From: Acidobacteriota bacterium
GTDB taxonomy: Bacteria; Acidobacteriota; Holophagae; Thermotomaculales; Thermotomaculaceae
Assembly (NCBI GenBank): GCA_027038695.1
Contig: JALWHA010000296.1
Span: 1-7,482 of the forward strand
DNA length: 7,482 nt
Direction: 5' to 3'
Part shown: positions 1-7,084 of the stretch, piece by piece
Position numbering within the stretch: the first letter of the stretch is position 1
How the letters are laid out: each line of letters opens with the position of its first letter
Notes under the pieces: generated by a model
Told to the model about the DNA's origin: nothing
The model's input: only the letters and a program-made list of their open reading frames with translations
The model's database searches: none
Made by a program: the position numbers and the translations under genes

Positions 1-2
1 TG

Positions 3-344
3 GATGTAACTTTAGAAAATTATGAAAAAAGCGTTTCCCTTGAGAACTTCTTTTTTAATAAGCCATTTGAGGAAAATTTGCCTTTTAATTCACTTAATTC
101 TTTTATAGATACACTTTGCGGAGTTTTAGAAGAAAAAGGTATTTCATATGGAGTTGTTCCGGAAGACATGGCCGCTCCCGATGAAGCATGGGAGTATGAC
201 GAGTACGGCTTAAATGTTTTTTCCCTCTGTCTCCCCACTTCAGGAGATGACTGTCATTCTCTTCATGGCATTACTACAACAGTAAATAAAATGAAGGATT
301 TAAGGGATTCTCTGATTTCTGTTACTAATTTTTTGCTAAGTTAA
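3..344 (+). CDS. C-terminal part of an unrecognised protein (partial at left edge)
   Basis: The frame is open from the first bases of the window to a TAA at 342-344, giving 113 residues with no internal stop, so this is probably the 3' end of a longer gene. An alternative is a short 88-residue gene starting at TTG 78, which has a GAGG at 69-72 five bases upstream; I prefer the longer frame because the reading frame is fully open to the edge. The C-terminal half is acidic and aromatic (WEYDEYGLNVFSL), followed by a segment containing GDDCHSLHG and a final amphipathic stretch. I see no membrane segment and no motif that I can assign to a family. The stop lies 11 bp before the helicase start, with the helicase ribosome binding site directly after it, so the two are probably cotranscribed. 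Function unknown. Confidence 0.7.
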   Translation, partial: DVTLENYEKSVSLENFFFNKPFEENLPFNSLNSFIDTLCGVLEEKGISYGVVPEDMAAPDEAWEYDEYGLNVFSLCLPTSGDDCHSLHGITTTVNKMKDLRDSLISVTNFLLS

Positions 345-351
345 AAGGGGG
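345..351 (+). promoter_or_regulatory. Ribosome binding site of the helicase gene
   Basis: AAGGGGG ends four bases before ATG 356. It is the consensus AAGGAGG with the central A replaced by G, so it can still pair over seven bases with the anti-Shine-Dalgarno sequence using one G-U wobble. The methyltransferase-like gene downstream has the same heptamer at the same four-base spacing. The site supports the ATG at 356 as the start. Confidence 0.75.
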
Positions 352-355
352 TATT

Positions 356-3300
356 ATGTCTCTTTTCGTTTATGTTACAGAAGAATGTAAAAAGGATGCA
401 AAAACACACGGGAAGATTCAATGGCTTGAAAAGGTGAAGAATGAATTGGAGAGAAATCAGTATATTACCTGGGATAGGTTTCCAAGAAATTTTTTCAAAA
501 AAAGAGACGGCAATTTAAGGCTTATTGCAAGAGAGTTTAAAGTGGAGATTGGCGGGGAATTGCATATGGCAATTGTTTTTTTCCGCATTTTAACAAGGGG
601 CGGAAGCGATTACACTAATTTTATGCACCACCCGGAGAATTTCTTTGAAGAAAAGTTGAAGCCTTTAATAGATTTGGATGAGTTAAAAACTTTTGTGGAA
701 GAAGAACTATCCAAAAATATTGTTTTCAAGCCTGAATTAAGTGAAGATGAGCAGAGGTTTTTGAGTATCATTGAGCCTAATAGGGAAGAGGAATTTTTTG
801 TTTTTGAATCTCGTCATTGGGTTGAAAAAATTGTTAATAAAGACTATATCGGTTGGTTGGCGAAGATTTATGAGAAATTAATTGAGTTGGACAAGCCTCT
901 TTTTGATGATGAGTATGCTGTTGAGTTAGGGGGAATTGTTTTATTTTTTAAAAAGTTTGATGACAGATTGTTGTTTTTATACGATTTTGAAAAGAAAGAT
1001 AAAATTGCCGGGGATTTTGTTAATTCTACAAAAACAAAGTTATCTCAATTTACCATTGACGATGCTAAAAAACAATCTTTTAGAAGTTATCCCTTTTTAA
1101 TGTTGTTTGATTACGGAAAGTGGGAAGATATAGAAAAAGATAAAAGCGCAAACCTTTCTCTTTCCCCTGAAGAAGAGGATGTCCTGTTTTCTGCGTTTAC
1201 AGGTTTTTCACAGGAAGGGGGTTTCCCGATTTTTATCAACGGAAGGGCTGGAAGCGGTAAGTCCACTATTTTGCAGTATGTTTTTGCGCATTATTTGAAT
1301 CATTTTAAAGGGTTTAAGGATGTTTTTCAGGCAACGCCGCTTTTTTTAACTTACAGTGAGACCTTAAGTAATAGTGCTAAAGAAAATGTCAATTCTATAT
1401 TAAATGCATCCTATCGGTTTTATCAGGATAGTGAACTGGCTGCTAACAAGAGCGATAAAACTGAAAAAATGGACGGTGTTAAGGGTGCAATAAGTTTTGT
1501 ATCGTCGTCGGTTACGACCTTTCAAAATGTGTTGTTTGAGTATTTGAATGATTCTCAGAGAGAAAAATTTAGTAAGGAAAAGTATATTGATTTTAAATTG
1601 TTTAAAGATATGTGGCAGAAGAAGTATGAGAGGTTACCAAATCTGCCTGTCTACTTTACTCCTGAGATTTCCTGGCATATACTCAGAACTTATATAAAAG
1701 GGTACAGTATTGACGGTTTTCTTGAGAAAGATGAATATGTACAACTTCCGAAAAAAGAAAGAACGGTAAATAAAGTAGCGTTTGATGATGTTTATGATAG
1801 GGTGTGGGAAAATTGGTATAAATCATTAAAAAATGAGGGGTATTGGGATGACCAGGATTTGGTGAGGTACGTCCTGGATAATGTTGAAGATTTAGCAAAG
1901 TATCCCGGCGTTTTTTGCGATGAAGCACAGGACTTTACAAGGATTGAATTGGAGTTTCTTTATAGAATCAACTATTTTTCTTCTAAAAAAGTAGGCAGAG
2001 ATTTGATTAAGAAGGTTCCTTTTGCTTTTGCAGGCGACCCTTTTCAAACTTTGAACCCAACAGGGTTCAGGTGGGAAGCAATAAAAGCAGCCTATACTGA
2101 AAAGTTTCTGTATACTTTATCTCCTGAAGAGAGATGGGGAAACCTGGAGTTGAACTATAAAGAATTGTCGTTTAACTATCGTTCTTCTTCTGAGATTGTA
2201 AATATATCCAATGCTGTACAACTGTTAAGAAAGGTTGTTTTTAATTATAAAGACATTGAGCCTCAGGAGAGTTGGGATGTGGGAAGAGATAGTATCCCTG
2301 TTTATCGTTTTAACATAAGGAAACAGGAGGTTATTGAAGAGTTAAAGAAACAGCAGGATTTGCATTTGATTATTCCTGACGAATCTTCAAATAGGGAGTA
2401 TGAATTTGTTTTAGGAGACAACGATTTAAAGAATATTGTTGATTTTGATGAAGAAAGCAGGCTTGCAGAACGAGTTTCCTCTTCAATGAGGGCTAAAGGG
2501 TTAGAGTTTGAAAGGGTGGCGGTAATAAAATTCGGGGATTATATAAGTGATTTCTTTAATCTGGAAAATAGAACCATTGATGAGTATAGAGATTTGAGTG
2601 CTGAGGAAAAGATAGCGCTGGAATACTTTTTTAACAGGTTGTATGTTGCCGTTACAAGGCCTAAAAGAATGTTGTACATAGTTGATACCGATAAAGGGTA
2701 CAAAGCCTTGTGGAAATTTGCCACAAGGGATTTTCTGGAACACTTGTTAACATTAATTGACGATGAAGGCAGGTGGAGATTAAATGCTGATAACCCTAAT
2801 ATTGCAATGACTGTTGAAGGAGAAGCACATTATTTAAATGAAGGAAGCGGAGACCCGTTAGATCTGGCAGTTGATTATAAAAATAAAGGGTTAAACTTGA
2901 GAGATTCATATTGGATGAAACAGGCTGCTGCAAAATTTAAAAGATTAAAGAGAGATAATGATTATTATGAGTGTATGGCTGTTGCTTATAAATTTGATAG
3001 GAAGTGGGAAGAATCTGTTGAAAATTATATTTTGTGTAACAAGATTAAAGATGCACTTGAAATGTTGTGGAGAGAGAAGCAGTACAATCTGATTAAAAAA
3101 TACGAAAATGATTTTATGCCTGTCAGCGAAGGATTAAATGAATTGAGAATAAAAATCTCCAAACTCATTGTGTTTAAATGTGGAATCCTGGGATTTAATA
3201 ATTTTCTGGAAAAACTCATAGAGCATAAAGAGTTGTTAAGAGACCAGGGAGTACTTGAGTTGTGGTCTCATGCTTTGAATACTTTAATGGAGAATGTATC

Positions 3301-4879
3301 TGTTAAAACCGTGGCAACTGATGAATCTCTTCGCACTATTTCCTTGTTAAATACCATAAACAAATGGGGATTTATAAAATTAGATAAAGAAATAGCAGGG
3401 AAATTGTTGTACAGGTTAAAACAATATGAAAATGCACTCACATATTTTAAGGAGTGTAACTATTCGGGAGAGGAAAGGAATGAGTGTGAAATACAGGTTT
3501 TGATGAAAAAATTTAGTTTAACGCCTGATGATTTATCTGAAGAAGAATTCTCAAAATTAAAAATCAAATTTCAACAATTAAAAGATTGGGAAAGGCTGTA
3601 TTCCGTATATGAGCGGTCTTCTAATTTTAAAAACCTGTCAAATGTTTTAAAGGTTTTGAAAGAGTCTCCCAGAGATAACACTCATTATGAAACTTTCTAC
3701 AAATTGTTTGTTGTGAAATCTGAGGTTAATAATAATTTCAAACCGTTAATTATGTTTTTAACTAACATTGGGAAAATTGACGAGGCATTAAAGTATCTTG
3801 AGAAAGTAGGAAACCCGAATTTGTTTAAAGATGTCTTGCTCAAACTGTGGGATAAAAAGTTTAAGAATTTTAATTTAAGTGCGATTCACAAGGCAAAGAA
3901 AAAAGATATGATGTCAGATTTTATTCTCGCATATTTAAAGGTGTTAATAGAAAACAACAGGTATAGAACCCTGGAGGCTATCTTAAAAAATGACATTGAA
4001 GGGAATGAAGATGTCGCTTTGATTCTGGAGTTATCAAAACAGATAGGTGTTAATATTATTGGACTTTTAACCAAAGCGCTGATTAATGCGCAAATAGATT
4101 GGGAAAGAATCCCCGGCGAATTTCAGAGAACTTTCCGTGAAAAGTATGAAAACTCCAAAATTGAAGAAAGCCTTTCATTTGAAGAATCTTGTTTGCTGAA
4201 AGAAAGGACAATGAGATTTGATGATGTAATTTCTTTTTATGAGAAAAAACTAAATGAAGAAAGCCTTGAGGAAAAAACAAAAAATATAATTAAGTTTAGG
4301 TTGGCTTTGCAGTATTTAAGGAAATTTAAGTGGCAGAAAAACAGAGATATGAGGAAAATTGATAAAGGTATAGGTGATGAGAAAGTACAACAACTTCTTG
4401 AAACAGATGAGGCTTATAAGCCTTTTAGGCTGGCAAAAGAAATATTAGCCGAACTTTCTGATATCAATGTATCTGAAGTTTTAGACAAATTAGATGAATA
4501 TTTATCAAAATGGGATGTTGATATTCCCCTCCGTACTCTTGCAAAAGAAAAAGAGAATGAGTCACTTGAGCAAGAAAAGATTATCCCTGTCCCACCTTCT
4601 TTAGAAGAGATGAAAGATTTTAAATTATCTGTAAGCGATGTAGATGTCCTGACCAACAGGCAAAAGGGAGAAGTGATAATAGGCAATATGATGCTTGGCA
4701 GTGTTGTGATTTCCGTTTCTAATAAAAGTTTTAAAGCCGATAGGCTTAATGTCACACAAATTAACGGTAAAAACATCTACAAAATTGAGGAGTTAAATCT
4801 TTATTTTCGTTACCTGTCTAATGGAAATTTGGAATTGAACTTTTATCCAAACGGATTAATTCTGACAATTTCTTTATAA
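356..4879 (+). CDS. Large UvrD-like SF1 helicase with RelE-like N-terminus and helical-repeat C-terminus
   Basis: This 1507-residue protein is a probable ATP-dependent nucleic-acid translocase. Seen directly: Walker A GRAGSGKST (296-304, K302), a motif Ia-like FLTYS segment, Walker B DEAQD (522-526), motif III GDPFQ (560-564), NYRSS (R609), RAKGLEF (712-718) and the motif VI VAVTRPKR (R768). All expected SF1A residues are present, except that the usual Q-motif Gln appears replaced within SPEEED (270-275). Residues 1-105 look like a RelE/ParE toxin fold, with KKR (48-50), R55, R77, R81 and Y86 spaced much as in RelE active sites; this is inference from pattern. Residues 106-290 are unassigned. 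About 830-1400 is mostly helical with TPR-like helix pairs, for example near 1015-1035 and 1140-1165; about 1418-1507 is beta-rich. The protein is much longer than UvrD/Rep (around 700 residues). No membrane segment or signal peptide is seen, so it is probably cytoplasmic. Its layout recalls TRANK1-like SF1 helicases. The start has a good ribosome binding site. Confidence 0.9.
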   Translation: MSLFVYVTEECKKDAKTHGKIQWLEKVKNELERNQYITWDRFPRNFFKKRDGNLRLIAREFKVEIGGELHMAIVFFRILTRGGSDYTNFMHHPENFFEEKLKPLIDLDELKTFVEEELSKNIVFKPELSEDEQRFLSIIEPNREEEFFVFESRHWVEKIVNKDYIGWLAKIYEKLIELDKPLFDDEYAVELGGIVLFFKKFDDRLLFLYDFEKKDKIAGDFVNSTKTKLSQFTIDDAKKQSFRSYPFLMLFDYGKWEDIEKDKSANLSLSPEEEDVLFSAFTGFSQEGGFPIFINGRAGSGKSTILQYVFAHYLNHFKGFKDVFQATPLFLTYSETLSNSAKENVNSILNASYRFYQDSELAANKSDKTEKMDGVKGAISFVSSSVTTFQNVLFEYLNDSQREKFSKEKYIDFKLFKDMWQKKYERLPNLPVYFTPEISWHILRTYIKGYSIDGFLEKDEYVQLPKKERTVNKVAFDDVYDRVWENWYKSLKNEGYWDDQDLVRYVLDNVEDLAKYPGVFCDEAQDFTRIELEFLYRINYFSSKKVGRDLIKKVPFAFAGDPFQTLNPTGFRWEAIKAAYTEKFLYTLSPEERWGNLELNYKELSFNYRSSSEIVNISNAVQLLRKVVFNYKDIEPQESWDVGRDSIPVYRFNIRKQEVIEELKKQQDLHLIIPDESSNREYEFVLGDNDLKNIVDFDEESRLAERVSSSMRAKGLEFERVAVIKFGDYISDFFNLENRTIDEYRDLSAEEKIALEYFFNRLYVAVTRPKRMLYIVDTDKGYKALWKFATRDFLEHLLTLIDDEGRWRLNADNPNIAMTVEGEAHYLNEGSGDPLDLAVDYKNKGLNLRDSYWMKQAAAKFKRLKRDNDYYECMAVAYKFDRKWEESVENYILCNKIKDALEMLWREKQYNLIKKYENDFMPVSEGLNELRIKISKLIVFKCGILGFNNFLEKLIEHKELLRDQGVLELWSHALNTLMENVSVKTVATDESLRTISLLNTINKWGFIKLDKEIAGKLLYRLKQYENALTYFKECNYSGEERNECEIQVLMKKFSLTPDDLSEEEFSKLKIKFQQLKDWERLYSVYERSSNFKNLSNVLKVLKESPRDNTHYETFYKLFVVKSEVNNNFKPLIMFLTNIGKIDEALKYLEKVGNPNLFKDVLLKLWDKKFKNFNLSAIHKAKKKDMMSDFILAYLKVLIENNRYRTLEAILKNDIEGNEDVALILELSKQIGVNIIGLLTKALINAQIDWERIPGEFQRTFREKYENSKIEESLSFEESCLLKERTMRFDDVISFYEKKLNEESLEEKTKNIIKFRLALQYLRKFKWQKNRDMRKIDKGIGDEKVQQLLETDEAYKPFRLAKEILAELSDINVSEVLDKLDEYLSKWDVDIPLRTLAKEKENESLEQEKIIPVPPSLEEMKDFKLSVSDVDVLTNRQKGEVIIGNMMLGSVVISVSNKSFKADRLNVTQINGKNIYKIEELNLYFRYLSNGNLELNFYPNGLILTISL

Positions 4880-4880
4880 T
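4875..4880 (+). promoter_or_regulatory. Candidate -10 element (TATAAT) overlapping the helicase stop
   Basis: A perfect TATAAT overlaps the helicase stop codon (TAA 4877-4879). A transcript starting seven bases downstream would begin at about 4887, the first base of the left arm of the inverted repeat. No convincing -35 is present 16-18 bp upstream (the bases there read roughly CGGATT), and the closest TTGAAC (4835-4840) is 34 bp away. In AT-rich DNA a lone TATAAT can be chance, so this is only a candidate internal promoter for the downstream genes. Confidence 0.3.
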
Positions 4881-4886
4881 TTCCTG

Positions 4887-4947
4887 TCATCTTTCCCCCT
4901 GTCGTCAGTTTATAAACAATGACTGAACAAAAAAGGGGGAAAGATGA
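4887..4947 (+). repeat. Perfect 14-bp inverted repeat sequestering the next gene's start
   Basis: TCATCTTTCCCCCT at 4887-4900 is the exact reverse complement of AGGGGGAAAGATGA at 4934-4947. The stem can extend by a G-U and a U-A pair outward (4885-4886 with 4948-4949). The 33-base loop holds a second short stem, TCAGT 4905-4909 with ACTGA 4922-4926, and a 10-bp palindrome GTTTATAAAC at 4908-4917. The right arm contains the G-run of the ribosome binding site and the whole ATG (4944-4946), so RNA folding would hide both. There is no T-tract after the stem, which argues against a simple terminator. It could instead be a protein-binding operator in DNA. Confidence 0.85.
4933..4939 (+). promoter_or_regulatory. 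Ribosome binding site of the methyltransferase-like gene, inside the hairpin
   Basis: AAGGGGG sits four bases before ATG 4944, the same heptamer and spacing as at the helicase gene. Six of its seven bases lie in the right arm of the inverted repeat and would pair with the CCCCCT of the left arm, so accessibility depends on whether the hairpin forms in the mRNA. Confidence 0.75.
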
Positions 4948-5942
4948 TAAATTTTGCTTCAGAAAACGATATCCCGTCATATGATAGCCTTGCTTCTTCA
5001 ACAATGTTTCTCAGATTATCTAATGAATTGATTAACTTTCTCTATAAAGATTTAGGCGCAAAATTTGAAAGGCGCGAAGATGTGAAGGAATCTTATAGAT
5101 GGGAAAGCGAGTCTGATATTAAAACCTATTTAGGAACATACTGGCCTAAGACATTTGCCGAGGTTTTCGCAATATTCTCTTCATACTTTAACATGGAAGA
5201 TTCTGTTGATAATTTAAAAAACAAAAGTGAAATCTCAATTCTTGATATCGGTAGCAATTCTTTACCTGCAACTATAGCATTACTTTATGCTTTAAAAAAC
5301 TTTAGCTCAAAAGTTAAAAAGATAAATGTTTTTGTAATTGAATTAAATATAAGTCCCGTATTTAAAGGAATTGAGATTATCAGGAAATTTTTCCCAAAAT
5401 TTGTCGTTAATATTAAGATAAGAAATTTGGATTTTTTAAAATGTGTCAGTGATAAATGTGGGTTTAATAAAAAAATGGATTTTATTTTGTGTTCTAAAAT
5501 AGGGAATGAATTATATTTACAAGGGGACGAGAGTTGCTATACTGATGCAGTTAATTTTGCTGAAAAATGTTTGGAAAAAGACGGTATTTTTTATCTTTCC
5601 GATGTTACAATGCGTTCTCCTAAAGGAGTTTACTTTCCTCAAATGATGAATAATCAAGTAATTGAATATTTAAGAGGAACGCCTCAATTGATTCCTATCT
5701 TTCCTGTTCCCTGCGGATTTTACGGTTCAACCTGTAAGGTCAGGGATTGCTTTACTCAGGTTGTTTTGAATATTGATAGCAATAATCCTAATTATCCCTT
5801 TGAGGCAAAGTTTTCTCCAAAACTATTTTTACATAAAGAAAATGCAGAGCGATTTTTACAAAAGCATTTTAATCCGAATGATTCGTACACTGTTGCAAAT
5901 GCTTCAAGATACGGTTTAAAAGTATGCGAAAATAAAAGATAA
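4944..5942 (+). CDS. Class I SAM methyltransferase-like protein with Rsm22/METTL17-like cysteine cluster
   Basis: This 332-residue protein probably has a Rossmann-type methyltransferase fold. Seen directly: a motif I-like LDIGSNSLPAT (100-110), an acidic residue at the end of the next predicted strand (VFVIELN, E133), and a later FYLSDVT segment (D220). After that comes SPKGVYFPQMMNNQ, then C257-x6-C264-x4-C269 followed by Phe, and a lone C328 near the C-terminus. The order (glycine motif, [E/D]-x-T/P-x-G segment, a VPC then closely spaced Cys, a more distal Cys) matches what I know of the Rsm22/METTL17 family, which binds mitochondrial or bacterial small-subunit rRNA and holds an Fe-S cluster; assignment to that family is inference. 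Motif I lacks the usual third glycine (N105-S106 in place of G-x-G), so catalytic activity is uncertain. The first 90 residues are helical and unassigned. It is 64 bp after the helicase and 11 bp before the DUF1848 gene. It could instead be another divergent methyltransferase. Confidence 0.75.
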   Translation: MINFASENDIPSYDSLASSTMFLRLSNELINFLYKDLGAKFERREDVKESYRWESESDIKTYLGTYWPKTFAEVFAIFSSYFNMEDSVDNLKNKSEISILDIGSNSLPATIALLYALKNFSSKVKKINVFVIELNISPVFKGIEIIRKFFPKFVVNIKIRNLDFLKCVSDKCGFNKKMDFILCSKIGNELYLQGDESCYTDAVNFAEKCLEKDGIFYLSDVTMRSPKGVYFPQMMNNQVIEYLRGTPQLIPIFPVPCGFYGSTCKVRDCFTQVVLNIDSNNPNYPFEAKFSPKLFLHKENAERFLQKHFNPNDSYTVANASRYGLKVCENKR

Positions 5943-5948
5943 AAGGAG
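5943..5948 (+). promoter_or_regulatory. Ribosome binding site of the DUF1848 gene
   Basis: A canonical AAGGAG begins immediately after the stop codon of the methyltransferase-like gene (TAA 5940-5942) and lies five bases before ATG 5954. It fixes the start and indicates translation within the same mRNA. Unlike the two upstream genes, this site has no G-run and no facing inverted repeat. Confidence 0.75.
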
Positions 5949-5953
5949 TCAAA

Positions 5954-7069
5954 ATGAAAAAATTGTATGAGTACAAAATTGTTGAGAAGAAAAAGATAAA
6001 ATACATTGAAATGGACGGGGAGCAATTTAGAATTAACGAGCCTGCAATAATTTCGGCAAGCCGCTCAACCGATATTCCCGCATTTTTCTCTGAATGGTTT
6101 TTAAATGTGTTAAAGAGGGGATACACCAAAAGAATAAATCCTTTTAATCAAAAGCCTTACTTTATCTCTTTTGAAAATACAAGGTTTATTGTTTTCTGGA
6201 CAAAGAATCCCAAACCTTTAATTAAACACCTTGACGAGATAAATACTTTGATAAAAGGAAAAGAAGATGACTATCAATTTTACTTTCAATTCACATTAAA
6301 CGACTATGAAAAAGAAGGGTTTGAACCTAATGTCCCCCCTTTAAAAGAGAGGATTGAGACATTTAAAAAACTTTCTGAAAAAATTGGAAAAGAAAAGGTT
6401 ATCTGGAGATTTGACCCATTGATTCTTACCGATAAGTTAAATGTTGACGCTTTATTAGACAAGATTGAAAGAATTGGAGATGAAATCCACGATTACACTG
6501 AAAAACTTGTTTTTAGTTTTGCGGACATAGGGATATACAGAAAGGTTAGAAACAATATGGCAAAGGCAGGGGTAAACTATAGTGAGTTTAATAATGCGAA
6601 AATGCTGGAATTCGGAGAAAAATTATCTGCTTTAAACAAAAAGTGGAATCTGAAACTTACAACATGCTGCGAAACTGTGGATTTAACTCAATTCGGGATA
6701 GAAAAGAACAAGTGCATAGACGACGAATTGATAGAAAAGATATCCCACGGCAATCCGAAATTGATGGAATGGTTGTATGGGGAGAAGAATTATGAAAAAT
6801 ATTTAAAAGCAAAAGATAAGTTATTGCAAACGGATTTTTCAGAAGATAGAGATAAACAGGAAGAGGCAAAAAAGGAGATTAAGAGAAAAATAGCAGAATT
6901 GAAAAGGAAACTTAAAGATAAAGGCCAAAGAGAATCCTGCGGCTGTGTAAAAAGCACTGACATTGGAGCATATAATACCTGCATGCACTTATGCGTTTAC
7001 TGCTATGCGAACACCTCTCCTGAAACTGTAAAAAAGGGATATTCTGAGTTTATCAAAAACAGTGAATAA
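5954..7069 (+). CDS. DUF1848 family protein, probable radical-SAM-like enzyme
   Basis: This 371-residue protein matches the DUF1848 family in several hallmarks: SASRSTDIPAFF near the N-terminus, FWTKNPKP (about residues 80-87), WRFDP in the middle, TTCCE (C238, C239) followed by C254-ID, and the C-terminal CGCVKSTDIGAYNTC region. The last contains C329, C331 and then C343-x3-C347-x2-C350 followed by YAN. CxxxCxxC is the 4Fe-4S-binding signature of radical SAM enzymes, but here it is near the C-terminus instead of the N-terminus, as is known for this family. The substrate is unknown. A Lys/Glu-rich, probably coiled-coil stretch (about 285-325) precedes the cysteines. Length is normal, and the frame is intact. 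It follows the methyltransferase-like gene by 11 bp with an AAGGAG site, so it is probably in the same operon. Family assignment is from remembered motifs; function is inference. Confidence 0.88.
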   Translation: MKKLYEYKIVEKKKIKYIEMDGEQFRINEPAIISASRSTDIPAFFSEWFLNVLKRGYTKRINPFNQKPYFISFENTRFIVFWTKNPKPLIKHLDEINTLIKGKEDDYQFYFQFTLNDYEKEGFEPNVPPLKERIETFKKLSEKIGKEKVIWRFDPLILTDKLNVDALLDKIERIGDEIHDYTEKLVFSFADIGIYRKVRNNMAKAGVNYSEFNNAKMLEFGEKLSALNKKWNLKLTTCCETVDLTQFGIEKNKCIDDELIEKISHGNPKLMEWLYGEKNYEKYLKAKDKLLQTDFSEDRDKQEEAKKEIKRKIAELKRKLKDKGQRESCGCVKSTDIGAYNTCMHLCVYCYANTSPETVKKGYSEFIKNSE

Positions 7070-7084
7070 ACTTTAGGGAAGATT

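Noticed and set aside
20..238. A minus-strand open frame over the upstream partial gene
   Set aside because: It overlaps the plus-strand frame that leads directly into the helicase, and its Ser-rich product has no recognisable features.
230..247. Short hairpin TCTCC ... GGAGA in the upstream gene
   Set aside because: The stem is only 5 bp, lies in coding sequence, and has no associated signal.
4414..4776. A 120-residue open frame on the minus strand inside the helicase gene
   Set aside because: It lies entirely within the reverse of an intact coding region, has a low-complexity Ser/Thr/Leu-rich product, and shows no ribosome binding site that I can defend. It is a shadow of the helicase frame.
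4908..4917. GTTTATAAAC palindrome as an attachment site or operator
   Set aside because: A 10-bp AT-rich palindrome can occur by chance, and there is no integrase or mobile-element edge in the window. It is noted only as part of the hairpin loop.
4883..4926. Possible CRISPR repeat, given the TTTCCCCC and CCTGTC elements
   Set aside because: There is no array of regularly spaced identical repeats and no cas gene in the window.
4887..4947. The gap inverted repeat as an intrinsic terminator after the helicase
   Set aside because: The stem has a 33-base loop and no U-tract follows the right arm; instead the right arm carries the ribosome binding site and start codon of the next gene.
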